This document shows positions 1-8,683 of a stretch of DNA of 37,789 nucleotides, piece after piece. Below the pieces are notes generated by a model. It searched no databases. It saw only the letters and a program-made list of their open reading frames with translations, and was not told the DNA's origin. The translations under genes and the position numbers were made by a program. How positions within the stretch are numbered: the stretch's first letter is position 1; each line of letters opens with the position of its first letter. Origin of the DNA: Pontimonas sp. (GTDB lineage: Bacteria; Actinomycetota; Actinomycetes; Actinomycetales; Microbacteriaceae). Location: contig JANQZT010000040.1 in NCBI GenBank assembly GCA_030728325.1, forward strand, positions 1 to 37,789, read 5' to 3'.

Positions 1-78
1 ATTGAGGGTGGATACACGATCGGCGAGCGCCTGATCCGACCCGCCAAGGTCGCCGTAAAGGTTCCGGCAGACGAGTAA
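1..78 (+). CDS. grpE: GrpE nucleotide-exchange factor, C-terminal end only (cut by window edge)
   Basis: The window opens inside a plus-strand reading frame whose last 25 residues include GYTIGERLIRPAKVAV, the typical closing beta-strand motif of GrpE, before a TAA stop. GrpE releases ADP from DnaK in the cytoplasmic Hsp70 cycle. The dnaJ start follows 13 bases later behind a strong GGGAGGTGG ribosome binding site, the order expected of an actinobacterial dnaK-grpE-dnaJ-hspR operon; dnaK should lie just upstream, outside the window. Only the tail is visible, so the identity rests on this motif and on context. Confidence 0.85.
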   Translation: MEGGYTIGERLIRPAKVAVKVPADE

Positions 79-91
79 GGGAGGTGGGACA

Positions 92-1045
92 ATGGCGAGC
101 CAGGATTGGTTAGAAAAGGATTTCTATCAGGTACTCGGGGTGTCGAAAGATGCCAGCGTGTCAGACATCAAGAAGACCTATCGTTCGCTGGCTCGACAAT
201 TCCACCCCGATTCCAACCCGGGCGATGCGGCCGCGGAGGCCCGCTTCAAAGAAATCTCTGAGGCGTACTCGGTGCTCTCTGATGAAAAGCAGCGCGCTGA
301 GTACGACCAGATTCGTGCCATGCAGGCGGGCCGTCCACGGTTCACCGCGGGTGGTGGGCCAGGCGGCTTCGATGACGTTTTCGGCGGAATGTTCGGCGGC
401 GCACCCCGTGGTGCTCAGAGCGCCGATTTTGGTGACCTGTTCTCCGGTTTGTTCGGCGGCGGACAAGGGGGATTCTCGGGGTATCGCGAGCCCACCAAGG
501 GTCGCGATGTGATCTCCCGGGTGACCCTGGAGTTGCCCACCGCTCTCAAGGGGACAGAAATCTCGCTCGAGGGACCAGGCGGGAAGAAAATCACCGCTCG
601 AGTTCCGGCAGGGGTGAAAGACGGCCAAAAAATCCGCATCCGAGGAAAAGGTCACCCCAGCCCTGATGGTGGAAAACCTGGTGATGTGATCATCACCGTC
701 GGTGTTCCCAAACACCAGATTTTTGGCCGTGATGGTGACAATCTTCGTCTTGAGGTGCCTATTACCTTTGGTGAGGCCACGCTCGGCGCGACCATCGAAG
801 TGCCCACCATCGAGGGTGAGGTCGTGAAGGTGAAGGTGCCGGCGGGAACCCCCAGCGGCAAAGTCCTCAGAGTCAAGGGCCACGGCGTTCGAGCGGGAGC
901 AGCTCTCGGTGATTTGCTAGTGGAGTTGCAGGTGGCGGTCCCCGCACACCTGTCGAAGGTTGCGCAGGGACACCTCGAGAAGCTGATGGCGGCGCTGCCC
1001 AAGGAGAACCCTCGAGAGGATCTTCTCAAGAGAGCGGGGGTGTAG
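92..1045 (+). CDS. dnaJ: J-domain co-chaperone DnaJ lacking the zinc finger (CbpA-like architecture)
   Basis: A cytosolic Hsp40 that delivers clients to DnaK and stimulates its ATPase. The J domain spans about residues 10-75 with the HPD motif at 38-40, followed by a Gly/Phe-rich linker (about 80-130) and two C-terminal beta-sandwich client-binding domains (from about 138). No CxxCxGxG repeat is present and the protein has no cysteine, so this is a class B J-protein of 317 residues rather than a class A DnaJ of about 370-390. The ATG is fixed by GGGAGGTGG just upstream. It sits between grpE and hspR and is likely part of the HspR-controlled operon whose promoter is outside the window. Confidence 0.93.
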   Translation: MASQDWLEKDFYQVLGVSKDASVSDIKKTYRSLARQFHPDSNPGDAAAEARFKEISEAYSVLSDEKQRAEYDQIRAMQAGRPRFTAGGGPGGFDDVFGGMFGGAPRGAQSADFGDLFSGLFGGGQGGFSGYREPTKGRDVISRVTLELPTALKGTEISLEGPGGKKITARVPAGVKDGQKIRIRGKGHPSPDGGKPGDVIITVGVPKHQIFGRDGDNLRLEVPITFGEATLGATIEVPTIEGEVVKVKVPAGTPSGKVLRVKGHGVRAGAALGDLLVELQVAVPAHLSKVAQGHLEKLMAALPKENPREDLLKRAGV

Positions 1046-1048
1046 ACC

Positions 1049-1498
1049 ATGGAGATGGACGAGAGAACACCGCTGTTTGCCATTACCGCCGCTGCGGAGC
1101 TCGCGGGAATGCACCCGCAAACACTGCGCCAGTATGACCGTTTGGGGTTGGTCAGTCCCACTCGCACTGCTGGACGCACCCGGCGCTACTCGATGAAGGA
1201 TGTCGTGCAACTGCGCGAGATTTCCCGACTCAGCGCTGAAGGTCTCAACCTCGAAGGAATCAAGCGAATCCTGGAACTCGAGTCCCAGGTCGATGCTTTG
1301 CAACGCAGAGTGCGGGACTTAGAGGCAACTCTTGCGGACGAGCTCCTGCAGAAATCAGGTCGCCGAGTATTTGCCGCCGGAGCAGAAGGAGATGTCATTC
1401 CTTTGCGCCAAGGTGAGCGTGCCAAGAAACAGAACCAGATGGTGGTGTGGAATCCCTTTGGCTGGAGCCCACCGCCGGCTAAGAAGCTAGAGAAGTAG
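1049..1498 (+). CDS. hspR: MerR-family heat-shock repressor HspR
   Basis: A DNA-binding repressor that, in other actinobacteria, binds HAIR inverted repeats (CTTGAGT-N7-ACTCAAG) before dnaK and clpB with DnaK as co-repressor. A MerR winged helix-turn-helix covers about residues 8-75 (motifs TLRQYDRLGLVSP and RRYSMKDV), then a coiled-coil segment around 72-100 and a basic tail. The start lies 3 bases after the dnaJ stop; a second ATG two codons later is also possible. At 149 residues it matches the family. Its position between dnaJ and clpB suggests autoregulation of the whole operon. I found no canonical HAIR in the window. Confidence 0.92.
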   Translation: MEMDERTPLFAITAAAELAGMHPQTLRQYDRLGLVSPTRTAGRTRRYSMKDVVQLREISRLSAEGLNLEGIKRILELESQVDALQRRVRDLEATLADELLQKSGRRVFAAGAEGDVIPLRQGERAKKQNQMVVWNPFGWSPPPAKKLEK

Positions 1499-1510
1499 AG
1501 GAGGGACACC

Positions 1511-3655
1511 ATGGCAGAGCAGAAACAAGCACAGGGTCAGGAAAGCGCCCTCGAGCAATATGGAGTGAACCTCACCGAGATAGCTCGGGAAGGAAAACTT
1601 GACCCTGTAATTGGTCGTGACGCCGAAATTCGTCGAGTGTCCCAGGTTCTGACCAGGCGGACCAAGAACAACCCGGTCCTGATCGGTGAACCCGGTGTGG
1701 GAAAGACCGCTGTGGTCGAGGGTCTGGCCCAGCGCATTGTCGCGGGCGATGTTGCGGACTCTCTTAAGGGTAAGCAATTGATTTCGCTAGACCTCTCGGC
1801 CATCGTTGCAGGCGCTAAGTATCGGGGAGAGTTTGAGGAGCGGCTGAAGGCGGTCCTCAAGGAGATCAACGATGCAGAGGGTGAGATCATCACGTTTGTT
1901 GATGAGCTCCACACTCTGATGGGCGCAGGCGGTGGCGAGGGCTCGGTCGCGGCAGCGAACATGTTGAAGCCGATGCTCGCTCGCGGCGAGCTCCGACTCA
2001 TCGGTGCCACCACGTTGAACGAGTACCGCGAATACATTGAGAAGGACGCCGCACTGGAGCGCCGATTCCAGCAGGTGTTCGTTGGCGAACCCAGTGTCGA
2101 AGACACGGTCGCCATTCTTCGAGGACTGAAAGAGCGCTATGAAGCTCACCACAAAGTGGTCATCGCCGACAGTGCTCTCGTCGCGGCAGCAACGCTTTCC
2201 AACCGATACATCACTGCTCGCCAGCTGCCAGACAAAGCGATTGACCTCATCGACGAGGCAGCGAGTCGTTTGAAGATGGAAATCGAGTCCTCTCCCGTCG
2301 AAATCGATGAGCTTCGTCGCACCGTTGATCGGATGCGCATTGAGGAGCTCGCTCTCAAGAAAGAAAAGGACGATGCGTCCAAAGAGCGTCTGAAGAAGCT
2401 TCGCGAAGATTTGGAAGCAAAGGGCGCTGAGCTCGATGCTCTGCAGCAGCGCTGGGCTGCTGAAAAAGCGTCCCTTCAGGATGTGGGTGAGTTGAAGACT
2501 CAACTCAACGATGCGCGCATCGAGTTGGACCGAGCGATGCGCGAAGGTGATTATCAAGCCGCTTCCAAACTCAACTACGAGGTCATCCCGGGCATTGAGG
2601 AATCTATTGCGACAGCAGAGAGCGCGGAGCGCAGTGATGACCGCATGGTGAACGACCAAGTCACTGATGAGGACATCGCCTCGGTTGTCGCGGCCTGGAC
2701 CGGTATTCCGGTTGACAAGCTCACACAGGGTGAAACCGAGCGACTTCTTCACCTCGAAAGTGAATTGGCACGACGCCTAGTCGGCCAAAAAGATGCTGTT
2801 CGCGCCGTGAGCGAAGCAGTGCGGCGCACCCGCGCAGGTCTGAGCGACCCTGGTCGCCCCACGGGGTCCTTTATGTTCCTCGGGCCCACCGGTGTGGGAA
2901 AGACGGAGCTCGCTAAGGCGCTTGCTGATTATCTGTTCGACGACGAGAAAGCTCTCGTTCGGATCGATATGAGCGAGTACGGAGAGAAGTTCTCCGTCTC
3001 GCGCCTCATTGGTGCTCCCCCGGGATATGTCGGATATGAGCAGGGCGGACAGCTCACGGAGGCTGTTCGTCGGCGCCCCTATTCGGTGATTTTGCTCGAT
3101 GAAGTGGAGAAGGCCCACCCGGAGGTGTTCGATCTCCTCCTGCAGGTTCTGGATGATGGTCGACTGACCGATGGCCAGGGTCGAACCGTGGACTTCCGCA
3201 ACACGATTCTGATTTTGACCTCGAACCTTGGGTCCGCCTCCCTTATCGAGGAGGGTGTGCCGTGGGAGGCGAAGGTGGAAGCTGTTCATCAAGAGGTTCG
3301 TCGAGCTTTCAAACCAGAGTTTGTGAACCGCCTCGATGACATCGTCGTGTTCTCGACCTTGACAGCGGAGGATCTGGGACAGATTGTCGAAATTACCGTG
3401 GACCGTCTGCAGAGCCGTCTCGCAGATCGGCGACTTGACCTCGCGGTCACTCCGGCAGCACGGTTGTGGCTCGCAGATAACGGGTATGACCCGGTCTATG
3501 GCGCGAGGCCACTGCGTCGCTTGATGCAGAAAGAAATCGATGACCGCCTGGCCAGAGCATTGCTCTCGGGAGAAATTCACGATGGAGACACCGTGAAAGT
3601 GGATCTTGCCGAAGGCGCATCGGGTCTTCAGGTTCAGCGCTTCTCGGTGGAATAG
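1511..3655 (+). CDS. clpB: ClpB-type disaggregase without the N-terminal domain
   Basis: A hexameric AAA+ protein that, with DnaK, extracts polypeptides from aggregates. NBD1 carries Walker A GEPGVGKT (59-66) and Walker B with VDE (130-132). A long charged coiled-coil middle domain lies at about 265-380, which separates ClpB from ClpA and ClpC. NBD2 carries Walker A GPTGVGKT (458-465) and a [12 protein letters not shown] Walker B. At 714 residues it is about 145 shorter than the usual ClpB because the Clp-N domain is missing: NBD1 begins within 30 residues of the ATG, and only 12 bases separate the gene from hspR, so no N-domain is encoded upstream. GGAGGG precedes the start. It is the last gene of the heat-shock operon. 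Confidence 0.93.
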   Translation: MAEQKQAQGQESALEQYGVNLTEIAREGKLDPVIGRDAEIRRVSQVLTRRTKNNPVLIGEPGVGKTAVVEGLAQRIVAGDVADSLKGKQLISLDLSAIVAGAKYRGEFEERLKAVLKEINDAEGEIITFVDELHTLMGAGGGEGSVAAANMLKPMLARGELRLIGATTLNEYREYIEKDAALERRFQQVFVGEPSVEDTVAILRGLKERYEAHHKVVIADSALVAAATLSNRYITARQLPDKAIDLIDEAASRLKMEIESSPVEIDELRRTVDRMRIEELALKKEKDDASKERLKKLREDLEAKGAELDALQQRWAAEKASLQDVGELKTQLNDARIELDRAMREGDYQAASKLNYEVIPGIEESIATAESAERSDDRMVNDQVTDEDIASVVAAWTGIPVDKLTQGETERLLHLESELARRLVGQKDAVRAVSEAVRRTRAGLSDPGRPTGSFMFLGPTGVGKTELAKALADYLFDDEKALVRIDMSEYGEKFSVSRLIGAPPGYVGYEQGGQLTEAVRRRPYSVILLDEVEKAHPEVFDLLLQVLDDGRLTDGQGRTVDFRNTILILTSNLGSASLIEEGVPWEAKVEAVHQEVRRAFKPEFVNRLDDIVVFSTLTAEDLGQIVEITVDRLQSRLADRRLDLAVTPAARLWLADNGYDPVYGARPLRRLMQKEIDDRLARALLSGEIHDGDTVKVDLAEGASGLQVQRFSVE

Positions 3656-3705
3656 ATTTCCCCATCGAGTTGTCTAGTCCAGAGTGACCCTGTGAAAGGA
3701 ACAGA

Positions 3706-4290
3706 ATGAGCCACGAGCACGAACCTCACCAGTTCAGCGTGATGGACGTCCTGGAACAGCGCTGGAGTCCTCGGGCTTTCGATCGTGACGAAGTTCTGGA
3801 TGAGAACCGTTTAGGTCCTGCTTTTGAAGCAGCCAGGTGGTCACCCTCGTCGGGTAACTCTCAACCGTGGACATTCATGGTTGGTTTCCGTGGGGATGAT
3901 GTCTTCCAGACGATCGTCGGGACAATGGCGTCGGGAAACCAGGTCTGGGCAGAGCATGCTGGTGCAGTCGTCGCCAACATCGCTTCCGTGGTTGATGCCG
4001 AGGGCAACCCACAGTCTCATGCCGTCTATGACCTGGGGCAAGCAGTCGCGCACTTCAGCGTTCAGGCCACTGCCGAAGGGCTCATGGTTCACCAGATGGG
4101 TGGCTTTGATGCCCAAACACTAGGACGTGAGCTGGAACTTGATTCCTCGCAACGTGTGGTGACGCTCATGGCCATCGGATCGATGGGTGACCCCGCAGAA
4201 CTTCCGGAAAAGCTCCAGCTGAGAGAAGCGCAACCTCGCTCGCGCAAGTCGCTGTCTGAGATTGTGCGTGGAAGCGCTCACTACGCCTGA
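3706..4290 (+). CDS. Nitroreductase-family FMN oxidoreductase
   Basis: A probable NAD(P)H-dependent flavoenzyme of the nitroreductase fold, acting in the cytoplasm; its substrate cannot be told from sequence. Family marks are RWSPRAFD near residues 19-26 and WSPSSGNSQPW at 45-55, both contributing to the FMN pocket, and a C-terminal region ending in basic residues. At 194 residues it is of normal size. The ATG follows AAAGGAA at good spacing, and the gene is 50 bases after clpB, so it may be read from the same transcript or its own promoter. Its last 10 bases overlap the end of the convergent threonine aldolase gene. Confidence 0.88.
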   Translation: MSHEHEPHQFSVMDVLEQRWSPRAFDRDEVLDENRLGPAFEAARWSPSSGNSQPWTFMVGFRGDDVFQTIVGTMASGNQVWAEHAGAVVANIASVVDAEGNPQSHAVYDLGQAVAHFSVQATAEGLMVHQMGGFDAQTLGRELELDSSQRVVTLMAIGSMGDPAELPEKLQLREAQPRSRKSLSEIVRGSAHYA

Positions 4291-5345
4291 AGCTCGGCTG
4301 TAATCGTGTCGACGAAAGCCACAATGTCCGAGCTGGTGGTGTCAAAGGAACACATCCAGCGGACTTCACCCGCCTGGCGATCCCAATCGTAGAAACGAAA
4401 TTTCGTCCGAATCCGATCAGAGATCTCTGGGTCCAACACCGCGAGAACCGCGTTGGCGTGGGTTGGGGCGCTAAAGCTGAGGCCCGAGATTGCTCCGGAG
4501 CTAATCCTCTCCTCCAGCGCTTCTCTCAACTTTCGTGCCATCGAGTTGGAGTGGGTCGCCGAGCGGATGCCGAGGTCGCCCTCAAAAAGCGCCAGTAGCT
4601 GGGCACTCACAAAACGCATCTTGCTGGAGAGTTGCATGCTCATTTTCCGCAGGTAGAGCAGGCCCTCAACAGCCCCGGGATTGATAACCACAATCGCCTC
4701 AACACCCATGAGACCATTTTTGGTGCCGCCCAGGCTCACCACATCAACCCCGACGTCAGTGGTGAAAGCGGAGAAGGGGAGGCCGAGGCTTGCTGCTGCG
4801 TTCCAGAGACGTGCCCCATCCATGTGGAGGAGCATGCCCTTGTCATGCGCAAAGTCCGCTATGGCTTTGATTTCTGCTGGCGTGTAGACGGTGCCCAGTT
4901 CGGAGCTTTGGGTGATGGAGACAACGGCGGGTTGTGCACGGTGCTCATCGCCAAATCCGAACGCTTCCGTGGCGATGTCCTCCGGTGTGATCTTCCCCTG
5001 ATGGTGGGCAACGGTGTAGAGCTTGAGGCCGGACACTCTTTCCGGAGCTCCACCCTCGTCAGTATGAATGTGGGCCAGCGAGCTACAAATCACCGCACCC
5101 CAGCGCGGCATCATGGCGGTGAGAGAGAGTACGTTTGCACCGGTTCCGTTGAAGACCGGAAACACCTCAGCCTGTGGACCAAAGTGCTCACGAATGACCT
5201 CGGCGAGCCTGGTGGTGTAGTCGTCCTCACCGTAGGACACCTGGTGACCTTCGTTGGCCTCTGCTAGTGCCTGAAGAACCTCAGGGTGCACCCCGGAATA
5301 GTTGTCGCTGGCGAAACCTCGCCAGTGCGGGTCATGAAGTCTCAC
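4281..5345 (-). CDS. Threonine aldolase / beta-eliminating lyase family PLP enzyme
   Basis: A fold-type I PLP enzyme likely splitting L-threonine or L-allo-threonine to glycine and acetaldehyde. Visible features are FNGTGANV (65-72) for cofactor phosphate binding, HMDGARLWNA (174-183) with the PLP-binding Asp, and SLGGTKNG with the Schiff-base lysine at about 209. The length of 354 residues is normal. The GTG start is set by family alignment and an AGGA about 9 bases upstream. It follows the DUF6421 gene by 21 bases on the same strand and may be co-transcribed. Stereospecificity (low-specificity L versus other) is not resolved. Confidence 0.88.
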   Translation of the reverse strand: MRLHDPHWRGFASDNYSGVHPEVLQALAEANEGHQVSYGEDDYTTRLAEVIREHFGPQAEVFPVFNGTGANVLSLTAMMPRWGAVICSSLAHIHTDEGGAPERVSGLKLYTVAHHQGKITPEDIATEAFGFGDEHRAQPAVVSITQSSELGTVYTPAEIKAIADFAHDKGMLLHMDGARLWNAAASLGLPFSAFTTDVGVDVVSLGGTKNGLMGVEAIVVINPGAVEGLLYLRKMSMQLSSKMRFVSAQLLALFEGDLGIRSATHSNSMARKLREALEERISSGAISGLSFSAPTHANAVLAVLDPEISDRIRTKFRFYDWDRQAGEVRWMCSFDTTSSDIVAFVDTITAELQA

Positions 5346-5366
5346 GGGACCATCCTGACAGTTCTC

Positions 5367-6776
5367 TTAGGCCTGTGCGACAGGACCCGTGATACCGGCG
5401 GTGGCTGCAATTGTGGGACCCAGTTTCTTGCCCAAGGCCTCATAGAACATCGACAACGGGAACTCGTCATCGTGAACGTGGTCGGTGATTTCTGCGGGCG
5501 TCCCCTCGAGAGGGATAGTGCCAGAGAGAAAGTGCGACGCCGGGTGAGGCGGCAAGACCTCAGAGATCAGCTCGTGAGCTGCCAGCCAGTGCACAATCTT
5601 GGGCCGGTCGATGCTGCGCCAATACAGCTCATTGATGCGGTCTGACAGCGCCACAACGACATCGGGCATGGCATCCCAGTCGATCGTCAGCTGGGTATCT
5701 GTCCAATGCAGTACTCGATGCTGGTGAAGCCACGCGAACAAGAGTTGACCCGCCACACTGTCGTAGTTGCGTACCCGGGTTCCGGTTAGGGGAAAGCGGA
5801 AGATGCGATCAAAGACCACTGCATACAGAACGAGGTGGGCGTGCTGGCGAGTTACGGGATCGGTTTTTTTCGCACGAAGAAGCGACACCGCTTCGCGGAA
5901 TGCTGTCAGGTCACAGCGCAGCTCCTCCAGTCCGTAGAGGTAGAAGGGCATTCTTTGCTTGATCATGAAGGGGTCGAAGGGAAGATCTCCTCGCATGTGA
6001 GTGCGATCGTGAATGAGATCCCACATCACGAAAGTCTTTTCGCTGAGCGTGTGGTCGTCCAGGAGTGCCTGAGCGTCGGAAGGGAGATCCAACTTAGTGA
6101 TCTCCACGGCGTGACGGACCACGGAGCGGAACCGCGCGGCCTCACGGTCGGCAAAGATTCCGCCCCAGGTAAAGGCAGGCAAAGCGGCCGGTGTTCCCTC
6201 GGGTGACCCCGCGGGGACGCGAGGTGTGACCGCCACAGACTCAGGAAAGAGCACCGCAGAATTGGTGTCATACCCGGGGGTGTAGTCGAGAAATCGAAGC
6301 GGGACGAACAGGGCGTTGCTGTAGGAACCGGACTCTAAGCCGGCGACAAAGTCGGGCCAGATCGTCTCGCACAGAACAGCTTCAAAAAAACGATTCGTGG
6401 AACCGTTCTGTGTGTACATGGGAAACACCACCAGGTGTGGTGTTCCATCCACCCGAGTGCGCTCGGGGTGAAAGAGCGATAACGACTCGTAGAAGTCGGG
6501 AATACCGAAGCCAGCTGCTTCCCACGCCCGGCAATCAGCTACCACTGCCTGGAGGTAGTCCTCATCGTGGGGGAAGTGAGGAATGAGGTCTGCGATGCCC
6601 TCGATCAGTGCGGTGAGAGCATTCCGAGCGCGTGAGTGGTTCTTGGCGGCGGCGATGCTTCCATCTGATGCCTGAAACCCCTGCAGGGCGACACAGGCCT
6701 CCTTGATCTGCAGCCAGGAGGAGTGCTGGATCAGGTCCCGCCCACCTGTTGTCGTGCGCTCTATCACCATCGACAT
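5367..6776 (-). CDS. DUF6421 family protein with a metalloprotease-like HDxxH...EExRxD signature
   Basis: I recognise this as the actinobacterial DUF6421 family; no function is established to my knowledge. The frame is open upstream to 6872, but AGGAGGT (complement of 6781-6787) points to the ATG at 6776 (469 residues); the ATG at 6770 is nearly as good. Seen directly: HDRTH at about residues 256-260 followed by GDLPFDPF, then EELRCDLTAF at about 284-293. This order resembles zinc gluzincins of the M49 type (HExxxH, then EExRxD), with Asp replacing the usual Glu; that link is inference. There is no signal peptide or membrane segment. Threonine aldolase follows by 21 bases, and an AEC transporter is divergent. 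Confidence 0.75.
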   Translation of the reverse strand: MSMVIERTTTGGRDLIQHSSWLQIKEACVALQGFQASDGSIAAAKNHSRARNALTALIEGIADLIPHFPHDEDYLQAVVADCRAWEAAGFGIPDFYESLSLFHPERTRVDGTPHLVVFPMYTQNGSTNRFFEAVLCETIWPDFVAGLESGSYSNALFVPLRFLDYTPGYDTNSAVLFPESVAVTPRVPAGSPEGTPAALPAFTWGGIFADREAARFRSVVRHAVEITKLDLPSDAQALLDDHTLSEKTFVMWDLIHDRTHMRGDLPFDPFMIKQRMPFYLYGLEELRCDLTAFREAVSLLRAKKTDPVTRQHAHLVLYAVVFDRIFRFPLTGTRVRNYDSVAGQLLFAWLHQHRVLHWTDTQLTIDWDAMPDVVVALSDRINELYWRSIDRPKIVHWLAAHELISEVLPPHPASHFLSGTIPLEGTPAEITDHVHDDEFPLSMFYEALGKKLGPTIAATAGITGPVAQA

Positions 6777-6926
6777 AACGACCTCCTGGACTGTTGAGGT
6801 CAGTGTAAAGCGGGGGTTTGGTGCGCATGGGTGATTTGTGCGCCATCCTGGTGCGTGTTTTTCGGAGTCCACGCAACTTTATTGCGTGGACTCTCCGGTG
6901 TGAGAAATAGAGCAGACTATTCCCTC
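6777..6926. promoter_or_regulatory. Divergent control region between DUF6421 and AEC transporter genes
   Basis: This 150-base region separates two divergent starts. It contains the AGGAGGT ribosome site for the DUF6421 gene, three copies of a GTGCG(C/T) motif (starting at 6821, 6838 and 6851), and a perfect 12-bp inverted repeat (listed separately). On the plus side GACTAT (6915-6920) sits 6 bases before the GTG of the transporter, a weak fit to the leaderless pattern seen elsewhere. The clustering of symmetric and repeated elements suggests a regulated promoter. Confidence 0.5.
6865..6893. repeat. Perfect 12-bp inverted repeat, candidate operator
   Basis: GAGTCCACGCAA (6865-6876) and TTGCGTGGACTC (6882-6893) are exact reverse complements with a 5-base CTTTA loop. 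The repeat lies 34 bases before the AEC transporter GTG and about 90 bases from the DUF6421 start. No T-run follows, so it does not look like an intrinsic terminator. Most likely it is a dimeric regulator's operator; a hairpin in the DUF6421-side leader is the alternative. I cannot name the regulator. Confidence 0.7.
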
Positions 6927-7853
6927 GTGAGTGATGTTGTCGTGGGATTCGCGATTGTGACACTGGTGGTTGCCACCGGATATCTGACCGGTCGCAGCAA
7001 GATTCTGGGTCCCACAGCTCTGGATGTGCTCTCCAAGGCGGCGTTTTTCGTGTTCTCCCCCGCGCTACTTTTTATTGTGTTGGGTGATGCGGATATTGGG
7101 GTGCTGTTCTCCGCTCTTTTGCCGGTATCAGCGCTGGCAGCCACTCTGGCTCTAGTCCTGTATGTCCTCATCGCACGGCTGTCGAAGGTGCGAGGTTCAG
7201 CAAGGCTCACCGTCGGCGGTCTTGCCGCCTCCTACGTGAACTCCAACAACATCGGTTTGCCCTTAGCCGCCTATATTTTGGGCGACCCAGCGCTTGCCGC
7301 GCCTGTCCTGTTGTTTCAATTGATTGTCATGTCGCCTATTGCGCTGACCATTCTGGATGTCAGCCACCAAGGGTCTCTCTCCGTTCGTCGGATCCTCTCG
7401 GGGCCTATCCGTAACCCGTTGATCATTGGTTCCATGCTCGGCGTCCTCGTCTCGTGGTCCCAGATCACGCTTCCCGACATTGTTCACGAGCCTTTGGAGC
7501 TACTCGGACAGGCAGCGGTACCGACCTTGCTCTTCGCATTGGGTCTTTCGTTGGCCTCCCAACGTCTCTGGGAAGCACAGGAATATCGGGTGGAAATCAC
7601 GGTGGCAGCCATTATCAAGCTGACGGTCATGCCCTTGATTGCCTGGCTGTTGGGGGTTTTCGTCTTTGCCCTGGAGCCACACGCGTTGTTTACGGTGGTG
7701 ATTCTTGCGGCACTACCGAGTGCGCAAAACGTGTTCAACTATTCCCAACGCTATGGTGTGGCCACACCGTTGGCCCGTGATTCCGTGGTTCTCACAACGC
7801 TGGTCTCACTGCCCATTCTGATGGGCTTGGCTTTCCTGTTGGCTCCGGTCTAG
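6927..7853 (+). CDS. AEC (auxin efflux carrier) family transporter
   Basis: An integral membrane permease with about ten hydrophobic helices in the AEC family two-repeat arrangement. Family marks are the helix-breaking SNNIGLPLA segment in the first half and ALPSAQNVFNYSQRYG in the second. The frame opens at 6831, but the first membrane helix begins right after the GTG at 6927, which gives a 308-residue protein of usual size. Bacterial AEC proteins often move organic acids such as malate or malonate; the substrate here is unknown. It diverges from the DUF6421 gene across a region rich in symmetric elements, and its stop shares CTAG with convergent xth. Confidence 0.85.
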   Translation: MSDVVVGFAIVTLVVATGYLTGRSKILGPTALDVLSKAAFFVFSPALLFIVLGDADIGVLFSALLPVSALAATLALVLYVLIARLSKVRGSARLTVGGLAASYVNSNNIGLPLAAYILGDPALAAPVLLFQLIVMSPIALTILDVSHQGSLSVRRILSGPIRNPLIIGSMLGVLVSWSQITLPDIVHEPLELLGQAAVPTLLFALGLSLASQRLWEAQEYRVEITVAAIIKLTVMPLIAWLLGVFVFALEPHALFTVVILAALPSAQNVFNYSQRYGVATPLARDSVVLTTLVSLPILMGLAFLLAPV

Positions 7854-8683
7854 AAAACCATCGGGCGATCAAAGTCGTCCTCTGCGCCCACCTCGACCAC
7901 CACGGGAACATGATCACTCGGGCCATCACCCTGTCGTTGGTCACGCTCAATGGATGCGTGGGTGACCTGCGAGGCAAAGCTTTCTGAGCCAAAGATGAAG
8001 TCAATCCGCATGCCGTGATCTTTCGGGAACTTCCCCTGCTTGTAATCCCAGTAGGTATAGCCGGTGGGAACAAGTGGACGTACCGTGTCCTGTAGCCCAG
8101 CCCGGTGCAAGAAATCCTGGAGAGTGGTGCGCTCCAGATCCGAAGTGTGGGTAGTTCCTTGCACCAAGAAGGCTGGATCCCCGACGTCGGAGTCCAGGGG
8201 AGCGACATTGAAGTCTCCGCCGATGGCGACCGGGAGTGCGCCGGGTTGGTCTTGATAGGAGCGGTAGTGCTCCCCCAATGCCTCGAGCCACCGGAGCTTG
8301 TAATCCAAGTGTGGATCGTCGAGTGCGCGACCGTTAGGAACATAGACCGAACACAGTCGTAATCCGTCCACCGTGGCGGAAATGGCACGGGCCTCAGTCG
8401 CAGGTTCCTCCTCAGGGTTCTTGGTGAATCCTGGCATCCCGGGGAACCCCTGCTCGATGTCCTCGAGGGGAAGCCGGGACGCTATCCCGACGCCATTCCA
8501 CTGGTTCAGCCCAAAGTGGGCGACCTCATAACCCGCACTCTCAAAATCCTCGAGAGGAAACTGATCGTCTCGGCATTTTGTCTCTTGCATCAGGACGACA
8601 TCAATGTCGGCGTTGTGCAGAAAATCAATGACGAATGCTTTCCTGGTTCGAATGGAGTTGACGTTCCAGGTCGCGATTCTCAT
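7850..8683 (-). CDS. xth: Exodeoxyribonuclease III (AP endonuclease, Xth family)
   Basis: A Mg-dependent base-excision repair enzyme cutting at abasic sites and removing 3' blocks. The EEP-fold motifs are complete: RIATWNVNSIRTR at the start, LMQETKCRDDQFP with the metal-binding Glu, GGDFNVAP, and the C-terminal SDHVPVVVEV with the catalytic His. At 277 residues it is full length. No Shine-Dalgarno is present; TAGGCT (complement of 8690-8695) ends 6 bases before the ATG, suggesting a leaderless mRNA. It diverges from pyrE with only 35 bases between starts, and shares the stop tetramer CTAG (7850-7853) with the transporter. Confidence 0.92.
   Translation of the reverse strand: MRIATWNVNSIRTRKAFVIDFLHNADIDVVLMQETKCRDDQFPLEDFESAGYEVAHFGLNQWNGVGIASRLPLEDIEQGFPGMPGFTKNPEEEPATEARAISATVDGLRLCSVYVPNGRALDDPHLDYKLRWLEALGEHYRSYQDQPGALPVAIGGDFNVAPLDSDVGDPAFLVQGTTHTSDLERTTLQDFLHRAGLQDTVRPLVPTGYTYWDYKQGKFPKDHGMRIDFIFGSESFASQVTHASIERDQRQGDGPSDHVPVVVEVGAEDDFDRPMVF

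Noticed and set aside
1787-2752. Long minus-strand open frame inside clpB
   Set aside because: Antisense shadow typical of a high-GC gene; clpB motifs are complete in the plus frame.
4632-5267. 211-codon open frame on the plus strand
   Set aside because: It lies wholly antisense to the well-supported threonine aldolase gene, has no ribosome site and matches no family I know.
6777-6872. 32-residue N-terminal extension of the DUF6421 protein
   Set aside because: The strong AGGAGGT site directly precedes the downstream ATG, and the extension runs through the promoter region.
6865-6893. Intrinsic terminator at the inverted repeat
   Set aside because: No T-run follows either arm and both adjacent genes start, rather than end, around it.
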